Position numbers and translations under genes: made by a program. A stretch of 64,000 nucleotides of DNA, from the NCBI RefSeq assembly GCF_048569485.1, contig NC_134354.1, positions 393,387,878-393,451,877 on the forward strand, read 5' to 3'. Positions within the stretch are counted from its first letter, which is position 1. Every line of letters begins with the position of its first letter. Below the pieces are notes generated by a model, which did not search any database, was not told the origin of the DNA, and worked only from the letters and a program-made list of their open reading frames with translations. This DNA is from Anomaloglossus baeobatrachus (lineage: Eukaryota > Chordata > Amphibia > Anura > Aromobatidae). Positions 10,401 through 22,545 of the stretch are shown here, one piece after another.

Positions 10401-11655
10401 GGTAATGCAGCCCAGTGGGTGAGCATAACCTGCGTCCACCTGCGCCGCTGGCATCGACTACTCTCCCATCATCAGCACTATTCATGAAAGGAACACGTTG
10501 TCACCTGGCGACCGGAGTACAAATTGACGGAGCGGACTCCGTTGGTGACTTAACAGCCGTGTGCGGCAATGATGCAAACCTGGCTGCGGGCCATCCTCAG
10601 GGCAATGTGACACACGTGCCTTTTAGGGCTCACGTGTTGAACCGAATTCGCCAGCAATTTTTAAAACACCATCACGGCCTACATGGCCTTGTGCAGTGGG
10701 CACGCTCGCTATGTGCTCACTTCCATCGTGCGCACACAGCAGCTCAACAACTTTCATCACTCCGGAAGTCTTAGGGTCTGGCAGTTAAACGCCGTAAATG
10801 CGATGTTTCGACACGCAGGAATTGGAATCTGCACATGTTGCAGCGTGTGTGGCAGCACCGCAGAGCCCTGCTGAAATACGGTAAGACATATAGCCTGGGA
10901 TAACTTGATCCAGAGGTGGTGCAGATCACGCTGCTGGAGTGGTGTCAGATCAAGGACCTATGCACCCTGCTACACAGTTTTGAAATGTCGACGAAGATGT
11001 TTAGCACTGGCAATGTCATTCTCAGCGTGACAATTCTGGTCATCTACATGATGGAGCACACTGTAATTATTATTCGGAGTCAGGTGTTGGGACAAGAGGA
11101 AGGGGAGGAAGTACAGGAGGAGTCATATGCGGAAGGGATAACAAGATCTACGAGGTCCAGATGGTCAGCGGCACCTATGCGGCAGTCATGGTGAGGGAGA
11201 GGGATTAACAAGGGCGCATAGTATCAGCAAAAAGTGTTGATGAAAGTGCAGGAGCCCATGAAGAAATGGAGGACGAACTGGCGATGGGCATGGAAGACTC
11301 AGCAGATGAGTGAGAGCTTGCTCACATTTCGGTTGTGCGAGGTTGGGGGGAGAGGGCAGAGGAAGGATGCACGATTCTCACCTCTCTGCCACCAACACAC
11401 CAAGGACTTGGTCCTCCTGGATGCACAAGACACATGAGCGCCTTCTTGCTGCACTACCTACATGACCCTCGGATTGTATGAATTTGAACTAATCCTGAAT
11501 ACTGGGTTGCCACACTGTTAGATCCCCGGTACAAGACAAAATTTGGCGAACTAATTCCTGCCATAGAAATAGACGCACGTATACAGGAGTATCTGCAGAA
11601 TGTGGTACGCAATCTTAGATCTACTTGTCCACTAAACACCAGTGCTGCACAGAGT
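10401..11655 (+). pseudogene. hAT transposase, distal catalytic part (broken)
   Basis: Pieces in changing frames keep the hAT order. VCGNDANLAA precedes FRAHVLNRIRQQFL, the C/A-H-x-LN region before the all-helical insertion. TLLEWCQIKDLCTLLHSFEM and STKMFSTGNVILSVT follow around 10920-11040. ATLLDPRYKTKF lies near 11505-11540, the conserved LDPRxK strand. It continues the 9336 gene after the break at 10066-10400. Several frame changes make it a relic. It ends where sequence in the opposite orientation begins, at about 11640-11660. Confidence 0.75.
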
Positions 11656-12000
11656 GAATCTCAACGCTTTGTCATGGATAGGAGGAAATGGTCTTTTACT
11701 TGTCCACATCGGAGGGACCGAGGGATGGCTGCTGTGCTGAGATGGCGTTGAGTACGGTGTCCCTGCACAGTTGCACTTTTGGTCATATCCCAAAATGAGT
11801 TGAAAAAGGACAGATGCTGTTGGAAAGGGGAACAGGTGTGTTGGAAAGGGGAAAAAAGTTTTGGTCCGTGGATTTGGTGGTTAAGCAACTGTAACATTTG
11901 CTGAAGAAACAACATCTGTTACAGTGGGACTGGCAGATTTGGATAAAGTGGTATATAATCTGTGACCGCTATATAACGAAAATTAATAAGAAAAGAAAGA
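11656..12000 (-). pseudogene. Inverted hAT N-terminal fragment
   Basis: On the minus strand from about 11915 down to 11660 the sequence matches 9370-9475: both read GGGACACC(C/G)TACTCAAC, then a run of CAGC, then the Pro/Ser-rich stretch ahead of MWTSKRPF and HDKA. It is therefore a second copy of the same family's N-terminal region, facing the first. It stops at the point where the + strand gene stops. Confidence 0.65.
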
Positions 12001-12960
12001 GAAAGGTATATATCCCCATCAGCAGTCAGTGTCCACCGTGCTCCCAGTTGGAAAAGGAGAGGTTGGCAACTTGAAGGTTTGGTGGAGGATACAGAGCTGT
12101 GTGGCTATGAAACTAATAGTAGCCTGAACCGAGTTAGACGCCATTCGGATCTGGAGACTGTGAGCCCTGTTAGCGTCACAGGGTCCACATGCCCACCCAG
12201 CCCAGGAACTCCCTGTTAACAACACAGGGGCCATTGAGTACGCTGACCGTGTGCGTAGGGGCCACACCTGTGGACAGCAGGCGCATCAGCAGCAGCAGGC
12301 CTGTTAATGCCACTGGGCTGCACAAGCAGGACTGTTAGGACAGGAGCTGGTCTTAACCGTTCTGCGTTACCAACTGTGGTGGTGGCCTGCATCCACCACC
12401 CGATCCCTGCCTACCTCTGGCCTAAAGCCGCAATGGGTTCAACACATGGAGGTGTGCTCTTTCGGAGCATAATAGAAGACTGCGCACCTCCTTGTTGGCT
12501 CCAGCCCCTTTTATAACCTGGGTCCGCCCCAAACCAGGGTGAACCACAATGCACCTCCTGGAGACAAAAGTAGAGTGACACGTCATGAGTGGCATAACTA
12601 GCGTCCTATTTGGAAACGCAACTTCAATGATGACCTCATGGCTGCCATGACCCAAACACCTCACCAGTCATCGTCTGAGCATCAATAATGCGGTGACAAG
12701 TCATAGGTGTGGGCCTCTGCAAGCCATTTGGGAGGACACCTGATGCCCTGTGGTCTATATGGGACCCCCACATCAGGGCCAGGGCCAAAGAGTTCATTAC
12801 CGGACCTAGTCTCTGATGCAGGAAGTGCCTGAGCATGCTCAGTAGCATGAAATACAGTCTCTGAAAAAAGACTATCTGCTTTAGCATGGTGTCTATGCCC
12901 AAAACAGGACTTATACCCGGCACGGAATGCAAGCACCTGTGCAAAGAGGCTTTTCACACT
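12001..12960 (-). other. Probable 5' region of the inverted hAT fragment
   Basis: This lies directly upstream, in minus orientation, of the hAT fragment. Open frames of about 80-100 codons occur on both strands but none matches a known domain. The stretch is moderately GC-rich and contains a TATA-like box on the minus strand (12506-12519). Its assignment to the hAT element rests only on position. Confidence 0.35.
12506..12519 (-). promoter_or_regulatory. TATA-like box
   Basis: The minus strand reads GGTTATAAAAGGGG, a good TATA match in a GC-rich setting, about 600 bp upstream of the minus-strand hAT fragment. It may be the old transposon promoter. There is no other support. Confidence 0.3.
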
Positions 12961-13440
12961 TAGTGTGGGAGCATGCGCTGTATCCCGAAATGAAAACTTA
13001 GCGTCAGGAATGGCACAGTCAGGCTGAGCATACTCACTAGGCGAAACACTGTAATTATGCTGCAGCTGGGGTACATCGGCACACGCATGCGCACTAGCTG
13101 CCTCTCCACACTTAGACGTGGAGGGGAAATTTGTCTTGGAGATGCTGTCTATGAACAGAAGGAAAAGCTAAAGGAAGCCTGACTTTCTATCCCTCCGAAT
13201 TATGAAATGCAGCAATGAATTCCATGAGTTTGCTATAACATTAGCGTAGCAAAATGTGCATGAGGGTGTGATGTAGAGGTGCTAGAAATAGCTTGTCACC
13301 AGTGGGGCACTAATGGAATACAACAGCCAGTTCTATGATGCCACAAAATGGCAGTATTTTGTGCTATCATTATAGCTTATTAAAAACAGAGCACGAGGTT
13401 GTCATGCAGAGGTGCTGCACATAGATTTGCAGTAGTGTGA
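12961..13440. repeat. Degenerate edge of the first satellite array
   Basis: At 13165-13225 there is a diverged copy of the module also found at 17684-17735 (GGAAGCCTG-CTTTCTAT-CCTCC, then TGAAATGCAG). It is followed by about two weakly matching satellite units (TTTGCTATAA..., AATGGAATACAACAGCC, TATTGTGC-like blocks). So old units flank a homogenised core, as expected for array edges. Confidence 0.5.
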
Positions 13441-16160
13441 ATTGACAAAAGTACAATAGCCACGTTTAGGATACAACTAGGTACAGTGAGTGTTTGCTAG
13501 TATAATGGCTGAGTTTAAAAAAGTTTGAGTGTGCAATGCAGGCAGATGTCCTGCAAATAACGTTCCAATACTGTGAATTGACAAAAGTACAATAGCCACG
13601 TTTAGGATACAACTAGGTACAGTGAGTGTTTGCTAGTATAATGGCTGAGTTTAAAAAAGTTTGAGTGTGCAATGCAGGCAGACGTGCTGCAAATAACGTT
13701 CCAATACTGTGAATTGACAAAAGTACAATAGCCACGTTTAGGATACAACTAGGTACAGTGAGTGTTTGCTAGTATAATGGCTGAGTTTAAAAAAGTTTGA
13801 GTGTGCAATGCAGGCAGACGTGCTGCAAATAACGTTCCAATACTGTGAATTGACAAAAGTACAATAGCCACGTTTAGGATACAACTAGGTACAGTGAGTG
13901 TTTGCTAGTATAATGGCTGAGTTTAAAAAAGTTTGAGTGTGCAATGCAGGCAGACGTCCTGCAAATAACGTTCCAATACTGTGAATTGACAAAAGTACAA
14001 TAGCCACGTTTAGGATACAACTAGGTACAGTGAGTGTTTGCTAGTATAATGGCTGAGTTTAAAAAAGTTTGAGTGTGCAATGCAGGCAGACGTGCTGCAA
14101 ATAACGTTCCAATACTGTGAATTGACAAAAGTACAATAGCCACGTTTAGGATACAACTAGGTACAGTGAGTGTTTGCTAGTATAATGGCTGAGTTTAAAA
14201 AAGTTTGAGTGTGCAATGCAGGCAGACGTGCTGCTAATAACGTTCCAATACTGTGAATTGACAAAAGTACAATAGCCACGTTTAGGATACAACTAGGTAC
14301 AGTGAGTGTTTGCTAGTATAATGGCTGAGTTTAAAAAAGTTTGAGTGTGCAATGCAGGCAGACGTCCTGCAAATAACGTTCCAATACTGTGAATTGACAA
14401 AAGTACAATAGCCACGTTTAGGATACAACTAGGTACAGTGAGTGTTTGCTAGTATAATGGCTGAGTTTAAAAAAGTTTGAGTGTGCAATGCAGGCAGACG
14501 TCCTGCAAATAACGTTCCAATACTGTGAATTGACAAAAGTACAATAGCCACGTTTAGGATACAACTAGGTACAGTGAGTGTTTGCTAGTATAATGGCTGA
14601 GTTTAAAAAAGTTTGAGTGTGCAATGCAGGCAGACGTGCTGCAAATAACGTTCCAATACTGTGAATTGACAAAAGTACAATAGCCACGTTTAGGATACAA
14701 CTAGGTACAGTGAGTGTTTGCTAGTATAATGGCTGAGTTTAAAAAAGTTTGAGTGTGCAATGCAGGCAGACGTGCTGCAAATAACGTTCCAATACTGTGA
14801 ATTGACAAAAGTACAATAGCCACGTTTAGGATACAACTAGGTACAGTGAGTGTTTGCTAGTATAATGGCTGAGTTTAAAAAAGTTTGAGTGTGCAAGGCA
14901 GGCAGATGTCCTGCAAATAACGTTCCAATACTGTGAATTGACAAAAGTACAATAGCCACGTTTAGGATACAACTAGGTACAGTGAGTGTTTGCTAGTATA
15001 ATGGCTGAGTTTAAAAAAGTTTGAGTGTGCAATGCAGGCAGACGTCCTGCAAATAACGTTCCAATACTGTGAATTGACAAAAGTACAATAGCCACGTTTA
15101 GGATACAACTAGGTACAGTGAGTGTTTGCTAGTATAATGGCTGAGTTTAAAAAAGTTTGAGTGTGCAAGGCAGGCAGATGTCCTGCAAATAACGTTCCAA
15201 TACTGTGAATTGACAAAAGTACAATAGCCACGTTTACGATACAACTAGGTACAGTGAGTGTTTGCTAGTATAATGGCTGAGTTTAAAAAAGTTTGAGTGT
15301 GCAAGGCAGGCAGACGTGCTGCAAATAACGTTCCAATACTGTGAATTGACAAAAGTACAATAGCCACGTTTAGGATACAACTAGGTACAGTGAGTGTTTG
15401 CTAGTATAATGGCTGAGTTTAAAAAAGTTTGAGTGTGCAATGCAGGCAGACGTCCTGCAAATAACGTTCCAATACTGTGAATTGACAAAAGTACAATAGC
15501 CACGTTTAGGATACAACTAGGTACAGTGAGTGTTTGCTAGTATAATGGCTGAGTTTAAAAAAGTTTGAGTGTGCAATGCAGGCAGACGTGCTGCAAATAA
15601 CGTTCCAATACTGTGAATTGACAAAAGTACAATAGCCACGTTTAGGATACAACTAGGTACAGTGAGTGTTTGCTAGTATAATGGCTGAGTTTAAAAAAGT
15701 TTGAGTGTGCAATGCAGGCAGATGTCCTGCAAATAACGTTCCAATACTGTGAATTGACAAAAGTACAATAGCCACGTTTAGGATACAACTAGGTACAGTG
15801 AGTGTTTGCTAGTATAATGGCTGAGTTTAAAAAAGTTTGAGTGTGCAATGCAGGCAGACGTGCTGCAAATAACGTTCCAATACTGTGAATTGACAAAAGT
15901 ACAATAGCCACGTTTAGGATACAACTAGGTACAGTGAGTGTTTGCTAGTATAATGGCTGAGTTTAAAAAAGTTTGAGTGTGCAATGCAGGCAGATGTCCT
16001 GCAAATAACGTTCCAATACTGTGAATTGACAAAAGTACAATAGCCACGTTTAGGATACAACTAGGTACAGTGAGTGTTTGCTAGTATAATGGCTGAGTTT
16101 AAAAAAGTTAGAGTGTGCAATGCAGGCAGATGTCATGCAAATAACGTTCCAATACTGTAA
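13441..16160 (-). repeat. Satellite array, 136-bp unit, 20 copies
   Basis: ATTGACAAAAGTACAATAGC recurs every 136 bp from 13441; 16161-13441 is exactly 20 periods. Units are nearly identical and vary mostly at one spot (GACGTGCTGC, GACGTCCTGC or GATGTCCTGC). In reverse complement they match the forward satellite at 42710-64000 (for example ACTAGCAAACACT...CTAGT.GTATCCTAAACGTGGCTATTG). Strand is given relative to that forward array. I see no coding content. Confidence 0.93.
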
Positions 16161-17640
16161 ATTGACAAAAGTCCAATAGCCACGTATAGGATGCCACTAG
16201 GTACACTGAGTGTTTGCTAGTATAATGGCTTCGTTATAATTAGTTGGAGTGTGCAACGCAGGCAGATGCGCTCTGCAAATGTCTTGGCACTAGTGGGACT
16301 ATAGCAAAGTCCAATAGCCACGTATAGGATGCCACTAGGTACACTGAGTGTTTGCTAGTAAAATTGCTTAGTTTAAAAAAGTTGTAGTGTGCAATGCAGG
16401 CAGACGTGCTCTGCAAATGTCTTTGCACTAGTGGGACTATAGCAAAGTCCAATAGCCACGTATAGGATGCCACTAGGTACACTGAGTGTTTGCTAGTATA
16501 ATTGCTTAGTTTAAAAAAGTTGTAGTGTGCAATGCAGGCAGACGTGCTCTGCAAATGTCTTTGCACTAGTGGGACTATAGCAAAGTCCAATAGCCACGTA
16601 TAGGATGCCACTAGGTACACTGAGTGTTTGCTAGTAAAATTGCTTAGTTTAAAAAACTTGGAGTGTGCAATGCAGGCAGATGTGCTCTGCTAATCTCTTT
16701 GCACTAGTGGGACTATAGCAAAGTCCAATAGCCACGTTTAGGATGCCACTAGGTACACTGAGTGTTTGCTAGTAAAATTGATTAGTTTAAAAAAGTTGTA
16801 GTGTGCAATGCAGGCAGACGTGCTCTGCAAATGTCTTTGCTCTAGTGGGACTATAGCAAAGTCCAATAGCCACGTATAGGATGCCACTAGGTACACTGAG
16901 TGTTTGCTAGTAAAATTGCTTAGTTTAAAAAAGTTGTAGTGTGCAATGCAGGCAGACGTGCTCTGCAAATGTCTTTGCACTAGTGGGACTATAGCAAAGT
17001 CCAATAGCCACGTATAGGATGCCACTAGGTACACTGAGTGTTTGCTAGTAAAATTGCTTAGTTTAAAAAACTTGGAGTGTGCAATGCAGGCAGATGTGCT
17101 CTGCTAATGTCTTTGCACTAGTGGGACTATAGCAAAGTCCAATAGCCACGTATAGGATGCCACTAGGTACACTGAGTGTTTGCTAGTATAATGGCTTCGT
17201 TATAATTAGTTGGAGTGTGCAACGCAGGCAGATGCGCTCTGCAAATGTCTTGGCACTAGTGGGACTATAGCAAAGTCCAATAGCCACGTATAGGATGCCA
17301 CTAGGTACACTGAGTGTTTGCTAGTAAAATTGCTTAGTTTAAAAAAGTTGTAGTGTGCAATGCAGGCAGACGTGCTCTGCAAATGTCTTTGCACTAGTGG
17401 GACTATAGCAAAGTCCAATAGCCACGTATAGGATGCCACTAGGTACACTGAGTGTTTGCTAGTAAAATTGCTTAGTTTAAAAAACTTGGAGTGTGCAATG
17501 CAGGCAGATGTGCTCTGCTAATGTCTTTGCACTAGTGGGACTATAGCAAAGTCCAATAGCCACGTTTAGGATGCCACTAGGTACACTGAGTGTTTGCTAG
17601 TATAATGGCTTACTTAGAATGAGTTGGAGTGTGCAGAGGA
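16161..17640 (-). repeat. Satellite array, 138-bp unit, about 10-11 copies
   Basis: GTCCAATAGCCACGTATAGG recurs every 138 bp (16171, 16309, 16447, 16585, 16723, 16861, 16999, 17137, 17275, 17413, 17551). It is the same family as the 136-bp array, but with CTCTGCAAATGTCTTTGCACTAGTGGGACTATAGCAAA-like content (given here only as a landmark around 16270-16308) in place of the 136-bp unit's AATTGACAAAAG segment. A two- or three-unit pattern is visible: the stretch at 16161-16447 recurs at 17127-17413. Because 138 is a multiple of three, minus-strand frames stay open through several units; they are not taken as genes. Confidence 0.92.
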
Positions 17641-18427
17641 CAAGAGGGTACAGTGGCAGGATTGTGGTGCTCTGGGTAGAGGAATGGAAGCCTGCCTTTC
17701 TATTCCCTCCTAATGGTGAAATGCAGGGAGGAAATCCCTGACCTGGGCTACACAGATGCTGTTGCTGTTTGCAGGACCTGTCACTTATGGCTCTCTGACC
17801 CTGCCGCTTTGAGCCCTTAAAAGGACTGCTAGAATGTGCTCTCCCTAAGCTGTCTAACGCTGTGTATGCAGCGCATACAGCTGTATCGGCTATAGGACTC
17901 AGGAGGACGGAGCTGCGACACTGATGTCTGACACCAAAGACGCAGAAGGCAGATAATGGCGTTCGTGAAGAAAATGTCCGGTTTTATAATGCAGGGACAT
18001 GTGACATGGACATCCTATCACACATGCCGTTGCTTCTCTGGCTCAATGTCCACTTAGGTGTGTGTGTGTCTGTGATTGGCTGACATGCTGGCCCGCCCCA
18101 CAAGACGCGCGCGCTTAGGGAAGGAAGAAAAAAAAAAAAAAAAATGGCGATCGCCATTATAGAAACAGCAGTGATCTGAAGGCGCTGTTCACGCACACTA
18201 TACACTGAAATGTGATAATAGTTTGATTCACAGAGTGACTTACACTATTACAGCAGAAACCAAGCTAGGATTTAGCTGTTTTTTGGCTGCTAGAACCGTT
18301 CTCGAACGTTTCTAGAACTATCGAGCTTTTGCAAAAAGCTCGAGTTCTAGTTCGATCTAGAACATGCCCCAAAATCACTCGAGCCGCGAGCTGGAGAACC
18401 ACGAACCACGAACCGCGCTCAACTCTA
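17641..18427 (-). mobile_element. End module of the satellite-bearing hAT-like element (reverse orientation)
   Basis: In reverse complement this matches 41905-42700 over nearly its whole length. It shares the terminus TAGAGTTGAGCGCGGTTCG, the CTCGAG/GAACTAGAAC repeats, a poly-A/T run beside GGCGATCGCCAT, the CAGCATGTCAGCCAATC block, and a module ahead of the satellite. The terminus resembles the TAGAGATGAGCGAACC ends of the hAT-type elements at 28202 and 30095. Flanking bases 18428-18435 (ATTATTAC) would be one side of an 8-bp duplication, but I did not find the partner. Confidence 0.7.
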
Positions 18428-20596
18428 ATTATTACATAGAAGGTCAGATAAATGTGTGAAACAGACTAATGTAATATTTGTCTGTAACTGAATGGTGGAC
18501 CCCAAAGTCAATGTTACTGGTGGGCTCTTGACAGATCAGTCCAACATTGTACCATGACTTTCAGTTTGGACACCAGCGCAATTGTTATGGGAGGTTCTTC
18601 TGGGGTCTAAAGGTCCTCCTACCCCATAACAAGGAATGTGCATTGTAGGTGAGAGACCAAATTAGAAATTTCTCACTGGGGCTGCATGTTGGTGCGTGGC
18701 GCACAACCATTACTCTCATTGTGTATAGCAGTGGTGCTGCTTCATCTCAGAATCCATTTTATTATGTATCTACTCAGCACATGTGCAATTTTAACTAATG
18801 TCAGGGTATTCAGTAAATGTTACTAGATTGCACACATCACTTCTCAGGATTATTGTCCTATAGTGATGTGTTAAGACACAATGTGAACAGTCCAGGATTC
18901 ATTTCCACTGACATGAGCTTATTATTTATTTCATTTAATATTTACCATGGTCTAGACTTTTAATGTTATTGCATCTAAGACTTTCACTGTGAAAATAAAA
19001 TAGCTGGCACTTCTGGCTTCACAGAGGTTAATTCATATGTCTGACAGGGATGCAAAGAATTAAAAAAAAAATGTATATCTATAAATTCACACACAATATC
19101 ACATAATAATAAAAAATCTGAATGTTAAATAATTAAGTGCAATTTAAATATTCATATGTTTTCAGGGGGCAAGGCCTTTTCATCTCCTGTCTGCAGATAC
19201 ATTATTTTAACACTGAGGATTGTTCCTGCTTCATTTGGTAGAAGACAGAAAGATGGAGAGACAGGTGGTTAATATATATCTACAATATCCCATCTTGATA
19301 AAGTACAATATTATAAAGATCGGATGCATATGAGCCAGCTTAAGGCAATATTAGAAACATTAATTCCATTTGACTAATCCTAATATATATTTTATATGCC
19401 TTTGTCCCTCAGAGTAACCATATGGGAGTCTGTCCTCATTTTAGGTGTAGCTTTTTTTTTTTTCTTTTTGCTGGTGCCAGAAAATAATACTAACTTTGCA
19501 GACAAAGTTAAAAATTTTCGAAGGAAAGGACATGACCTAAGTTAAGTTTTCTAAAGGGTCCGAAAAATCTTTCCCAATAAGTATTGTAAAATAAGAATAA
19601 AGTGTATAATGTATATTGTGTCACTGAGGGGGACTAACCAAGCTCTGTTTCCACGTCATACACTACAGCAATCAAATCTAGTAGAATGCAATAGTAGCAA
19701 TTCTCTTGTCTTCTGCACGCTGGTACATGGAATAAAGAACACAGCTTTGATATGAGACACCCGTTATTTTCCGTTCGACACTGGCCTTTACCAAGTGTGC
19801 TGGTAAACTCTGAGGACACTGGCAACTGCTCCGCTTTTTATTTTACTTTAGGAAAAATAGCAATGGATACCTTAGAGGCAGGGTCATATTTGACATTCAT
19901 GCTTCCCTGGACACTAAATGGTTATACAATCGTATATTCTCTCAGCAAGAAAATCATCAAATAACACACCAATCAAACTCTAATACGAGTTTATCCGAGT
20001 GTCAACTTAGTGTTCTCTCGCATGGGAGAATCGTAGCACAGGTGAGGTTAAGATGGAAAACAAAGTTTCTCCATCTTCTCCATTCCATGGGTCTGTGGAA
20101 ATTGGATTGCATTCGAATGTCATCCAAGTGCAGGCCCACCCATAGACCTGAATGGGTGCATTCTGTCCGAATCAGCATGAGAAAAAAAGCGCTGATATGC
20201 ACTGCCCCATAGCATATCCTTGTTGGACCAAGTGCTATCCGACAAAAGATCACATAGCACTCGTCTGAGTTATACGCTCATGTGAGCTAGCCCTTCAAAT
20301 GCACATGCTCTTTAGATAGTAGTTAAAGCCCTCATTTGCATTAGCCCAAAGTTGTCTGAATCCATTGCTATTGAAGGATTTGGCCGACAATCTAATGTCT
20401 ATAGGGCCCCTAATAGATGATTGTTGGGGAAGATAAGGATTCAGTCTGTCTGATTTTGGTCTACAGATCCTTTTATTCTCTAAGAGCTAATCAACAGCCA
20501 AAGAACTCTGATACTGGATTTCTTATAGAAAACATCGGCAAGAGAATGAGACAACGTAGCTGTTGGCCGAACACTCATTTGGCCGACAATTATCTA
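18428..20596. other. No recognisable gene
   Basis: This is AT-rich DNA with scattered short frames (at most about 83 codons) and no domain. At 20000-20290 the composition shifts and the stretch ends in GTTATACGCTCATGTGAGCTAGCC, which has the look of a short dispersed non-autonomous repeat, but I could not define its ends. It may be intergenic or intronic host DNA. Confidence 0.4.
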
Positions 20597-20915
20597 AAAT
20601 ACGTCACCAGAACCACCATTAAATATTAAATACATAATCAGAATCACCATCACTACATGATTATAGCATGAAAACCACCATCAGTACATAATATATCAGT
20701 ATCATCATCAGTCTATTAATACAGCACCAGAACCATCATCAGTACATGAATACATCACCAGAACCACATTATTACATAAATACATAATCAGAATCACCAT
20801 CAGTATGTGAATATAGCATGAGAACCACCATCAAAACATGAGTACCTCATCATAATCATCATCAGTACATGAATGCAGCACCAGACCCATCGTCAGTACA
20901 TGAATAAAGCTCTCA
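20597..20915. repeat. Degenerate minisatellite (~30-bp unit)
   Basis: About ten loosely matching units alternate CAGTACATGAATA with CA(C/T)CAGAACCA(C/T)CATC. Spacing is about 29-31 bp, with many substitutions, so it is old. Confidence 0.7.
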
Positions 20916-21229
20916 AACAATCATAATTACGTGAATGAGCTTAGTACAGCGATCAATCACAATGCCAGCTATATGCAAGCTATTTAATTACTGCCCATCA
21001 TCTTCATTTAAAGGTGATGATAGTCCAGTGTAAATGCACCCTTAGGTTCAGGTACCTTATCAATGACAATGTCTCTGTCTCTGAATTGAGATCTTCTCAC
21101 CCTTCATCTGGTCCATAAAACTAGGGTTTTACAGCCACAACTCATTTCTACAGACTTCACTCTTCTCTGGTCTTAAACAGCACATAATGACACAGTATCT
21201 TTAAAATTAACTGACTTAATTAAATGCCC

Positions 21230-21750
21230 TCTAAATTAAAATATCCACACATATTGTGCATCCCAAAAACCATATTCTGTACCCCCTGAATAAATAATTG
21301 CCCCTAACTATGCTACTTACACAAAAATTCCCCCACACTGTACCTTTTATGATACATGGCTACCCATTTATTCTCTTATATACAATATTTCCTTCACACC
21401 ATCTCCCTTATATACTATGACTATTACATACCAATCGCCTTAAGGACGATGACCATCACACTATGCCCCCTTATGAATGAAATAATCATCACACAAATCT
21501 CATTTATGAACTATAGCCTATACTATGTATCCCTTCTACACTTTCTGCTTTGCAGACTGTGGCCTACATGTTGTTATCATATTCACTGCCCCCCACTGCT
21601 TTCTCTCCATACTATGCCCTAACTGTCCATCCTTCTGTAGACAACCCCCCATTAATTGCTCTCATACTACCCCTACTTTGGTAGTTGCTCCCCATACTGT
21701 GCTTTCACACTATCCCTCTCTCAATAAACTGCTCCCATACTTTGAGATGT
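21230..21750. repeat. Degenerate C-rich minisatellite
   Basis: Blocks such as CCCCACACTGTACC, CACTATGCCCCC, CCATACTATGCCC and CCCATACTGTGC, each followed by an AT-rich spacer (AATAATTG, AATTGCT), recur about every 30 bp. The array is badly decayed. The short frames through it (up to 88 codons) have no domain. Confidence 0.45.
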
Positions 21751-21769
21751 TTATAATGTAATTTGAGCA

Positions 21770-22024
21770 GTAATAATTGTGTAAATACTATATATGAAGC
21801 GTGTGCTTGTGTGATGTGTACGCAGTGCTTTTGTGAGATGTGTGCTCTACTTGCGGGGCGTATGACATGAGAACTGTGTTTGTGTAAACAGTGCACTGTG
21901 CTTGTGTAATGTGTGCCTAGTTCTTGGGAGAAGTCTTCTCTGTACTCATGTATGTTTGTTTGACATGTGGTATTTTGTAAGATATGTGCATAGTACTTGT
22001 GTGATGTGTCTGCTATGCTTACAT
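21770..22024. repeat. TG-rich minisatellite, segment 1
   Basis: Loose repeats of TGCTTGTGTGATGTGTGC with about 20-25-bp spacing. The same repeat resumes at 28456, 29791, 33491 and 34794, so one original tract has been split by insertions. The last 14 bases (TGCTATGCTTACAT, 22011-22024) are duplicated at 28456-28469. Confidence 0.8.
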
Positions 22025-22545
22025 ACTAAAGAATGTATGTCTGGAACACCATTGGTGTGAACATGGTACAAGACTCAAAAACATATAACTATACAACAGG
22101 ATAAAGAGTTGCACACAAGTCACAATGTATAGGGTAATGATGAAAAGCAAAACTTCTATGGGAATACTAGACTGAAAAATACAATTGACTATCTGAAAAA
22201 GTGAAAAACATGAAAATGGAATATGCATAACTGCTATGAATAATAGGAATATAAGAAATGTTTAGCCATTGTATTGATCAATGCAAAGGAGCCCCAAAAC
22301 CAACCCCAAGGTAATCTCTATTTTTGGGGTCCCTAGCCTATATGTAACCTCACCTGCAGTTAAAAAACTTGCTCTGTATGGGAAGCAAAGGACCAAGCTA
22401 TATATGTGAAGTGAGACAAATGGCTGTGGGTGGACAAATGGCTATGGGTGGGGCAGGGTTCTCAGACAAAAAGTGAATACTAACTAAAGAATGTATGTTT
22501 GGAACACCAATGGTGTGAACATGGCGCAAGACTCAAAAACATATA
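22025..22545 (-). mobile_element. Left, inverted half of a 14-bp-TSD insertion
   Basis: Reverse-complemented, this segment matches 28203-28455, with shared blocks TTTTTGAGTCTTG, CACACCATTGGTGTTCCA, TTTTTGTCTGAGAACCCTGC and TGTGCAACTCTTTATCC. The block with the GGAACACCA motif occurs twice (22030-22090 and 22498-22545), giving internal repetition. A related copy lies at 31815-32040. With its partner it is bounded by the 14-bp duplication. It could be a retroposed sequence with a 5' inversion, or a foldback element; the family is not recognised. Confidence 0.6.

Noticed and set aside
16240-17448. Minus-strand frames of 80-126 residues with repeated YLVASYTWLLDFAIVPL peptides
   Set aside because: The satellite unit is 138 bp, a multiple of three, so any open frame repeats through it. 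No start context, no partner exon, and the related 136-bp and 132-bp arrays do not keep the frame.
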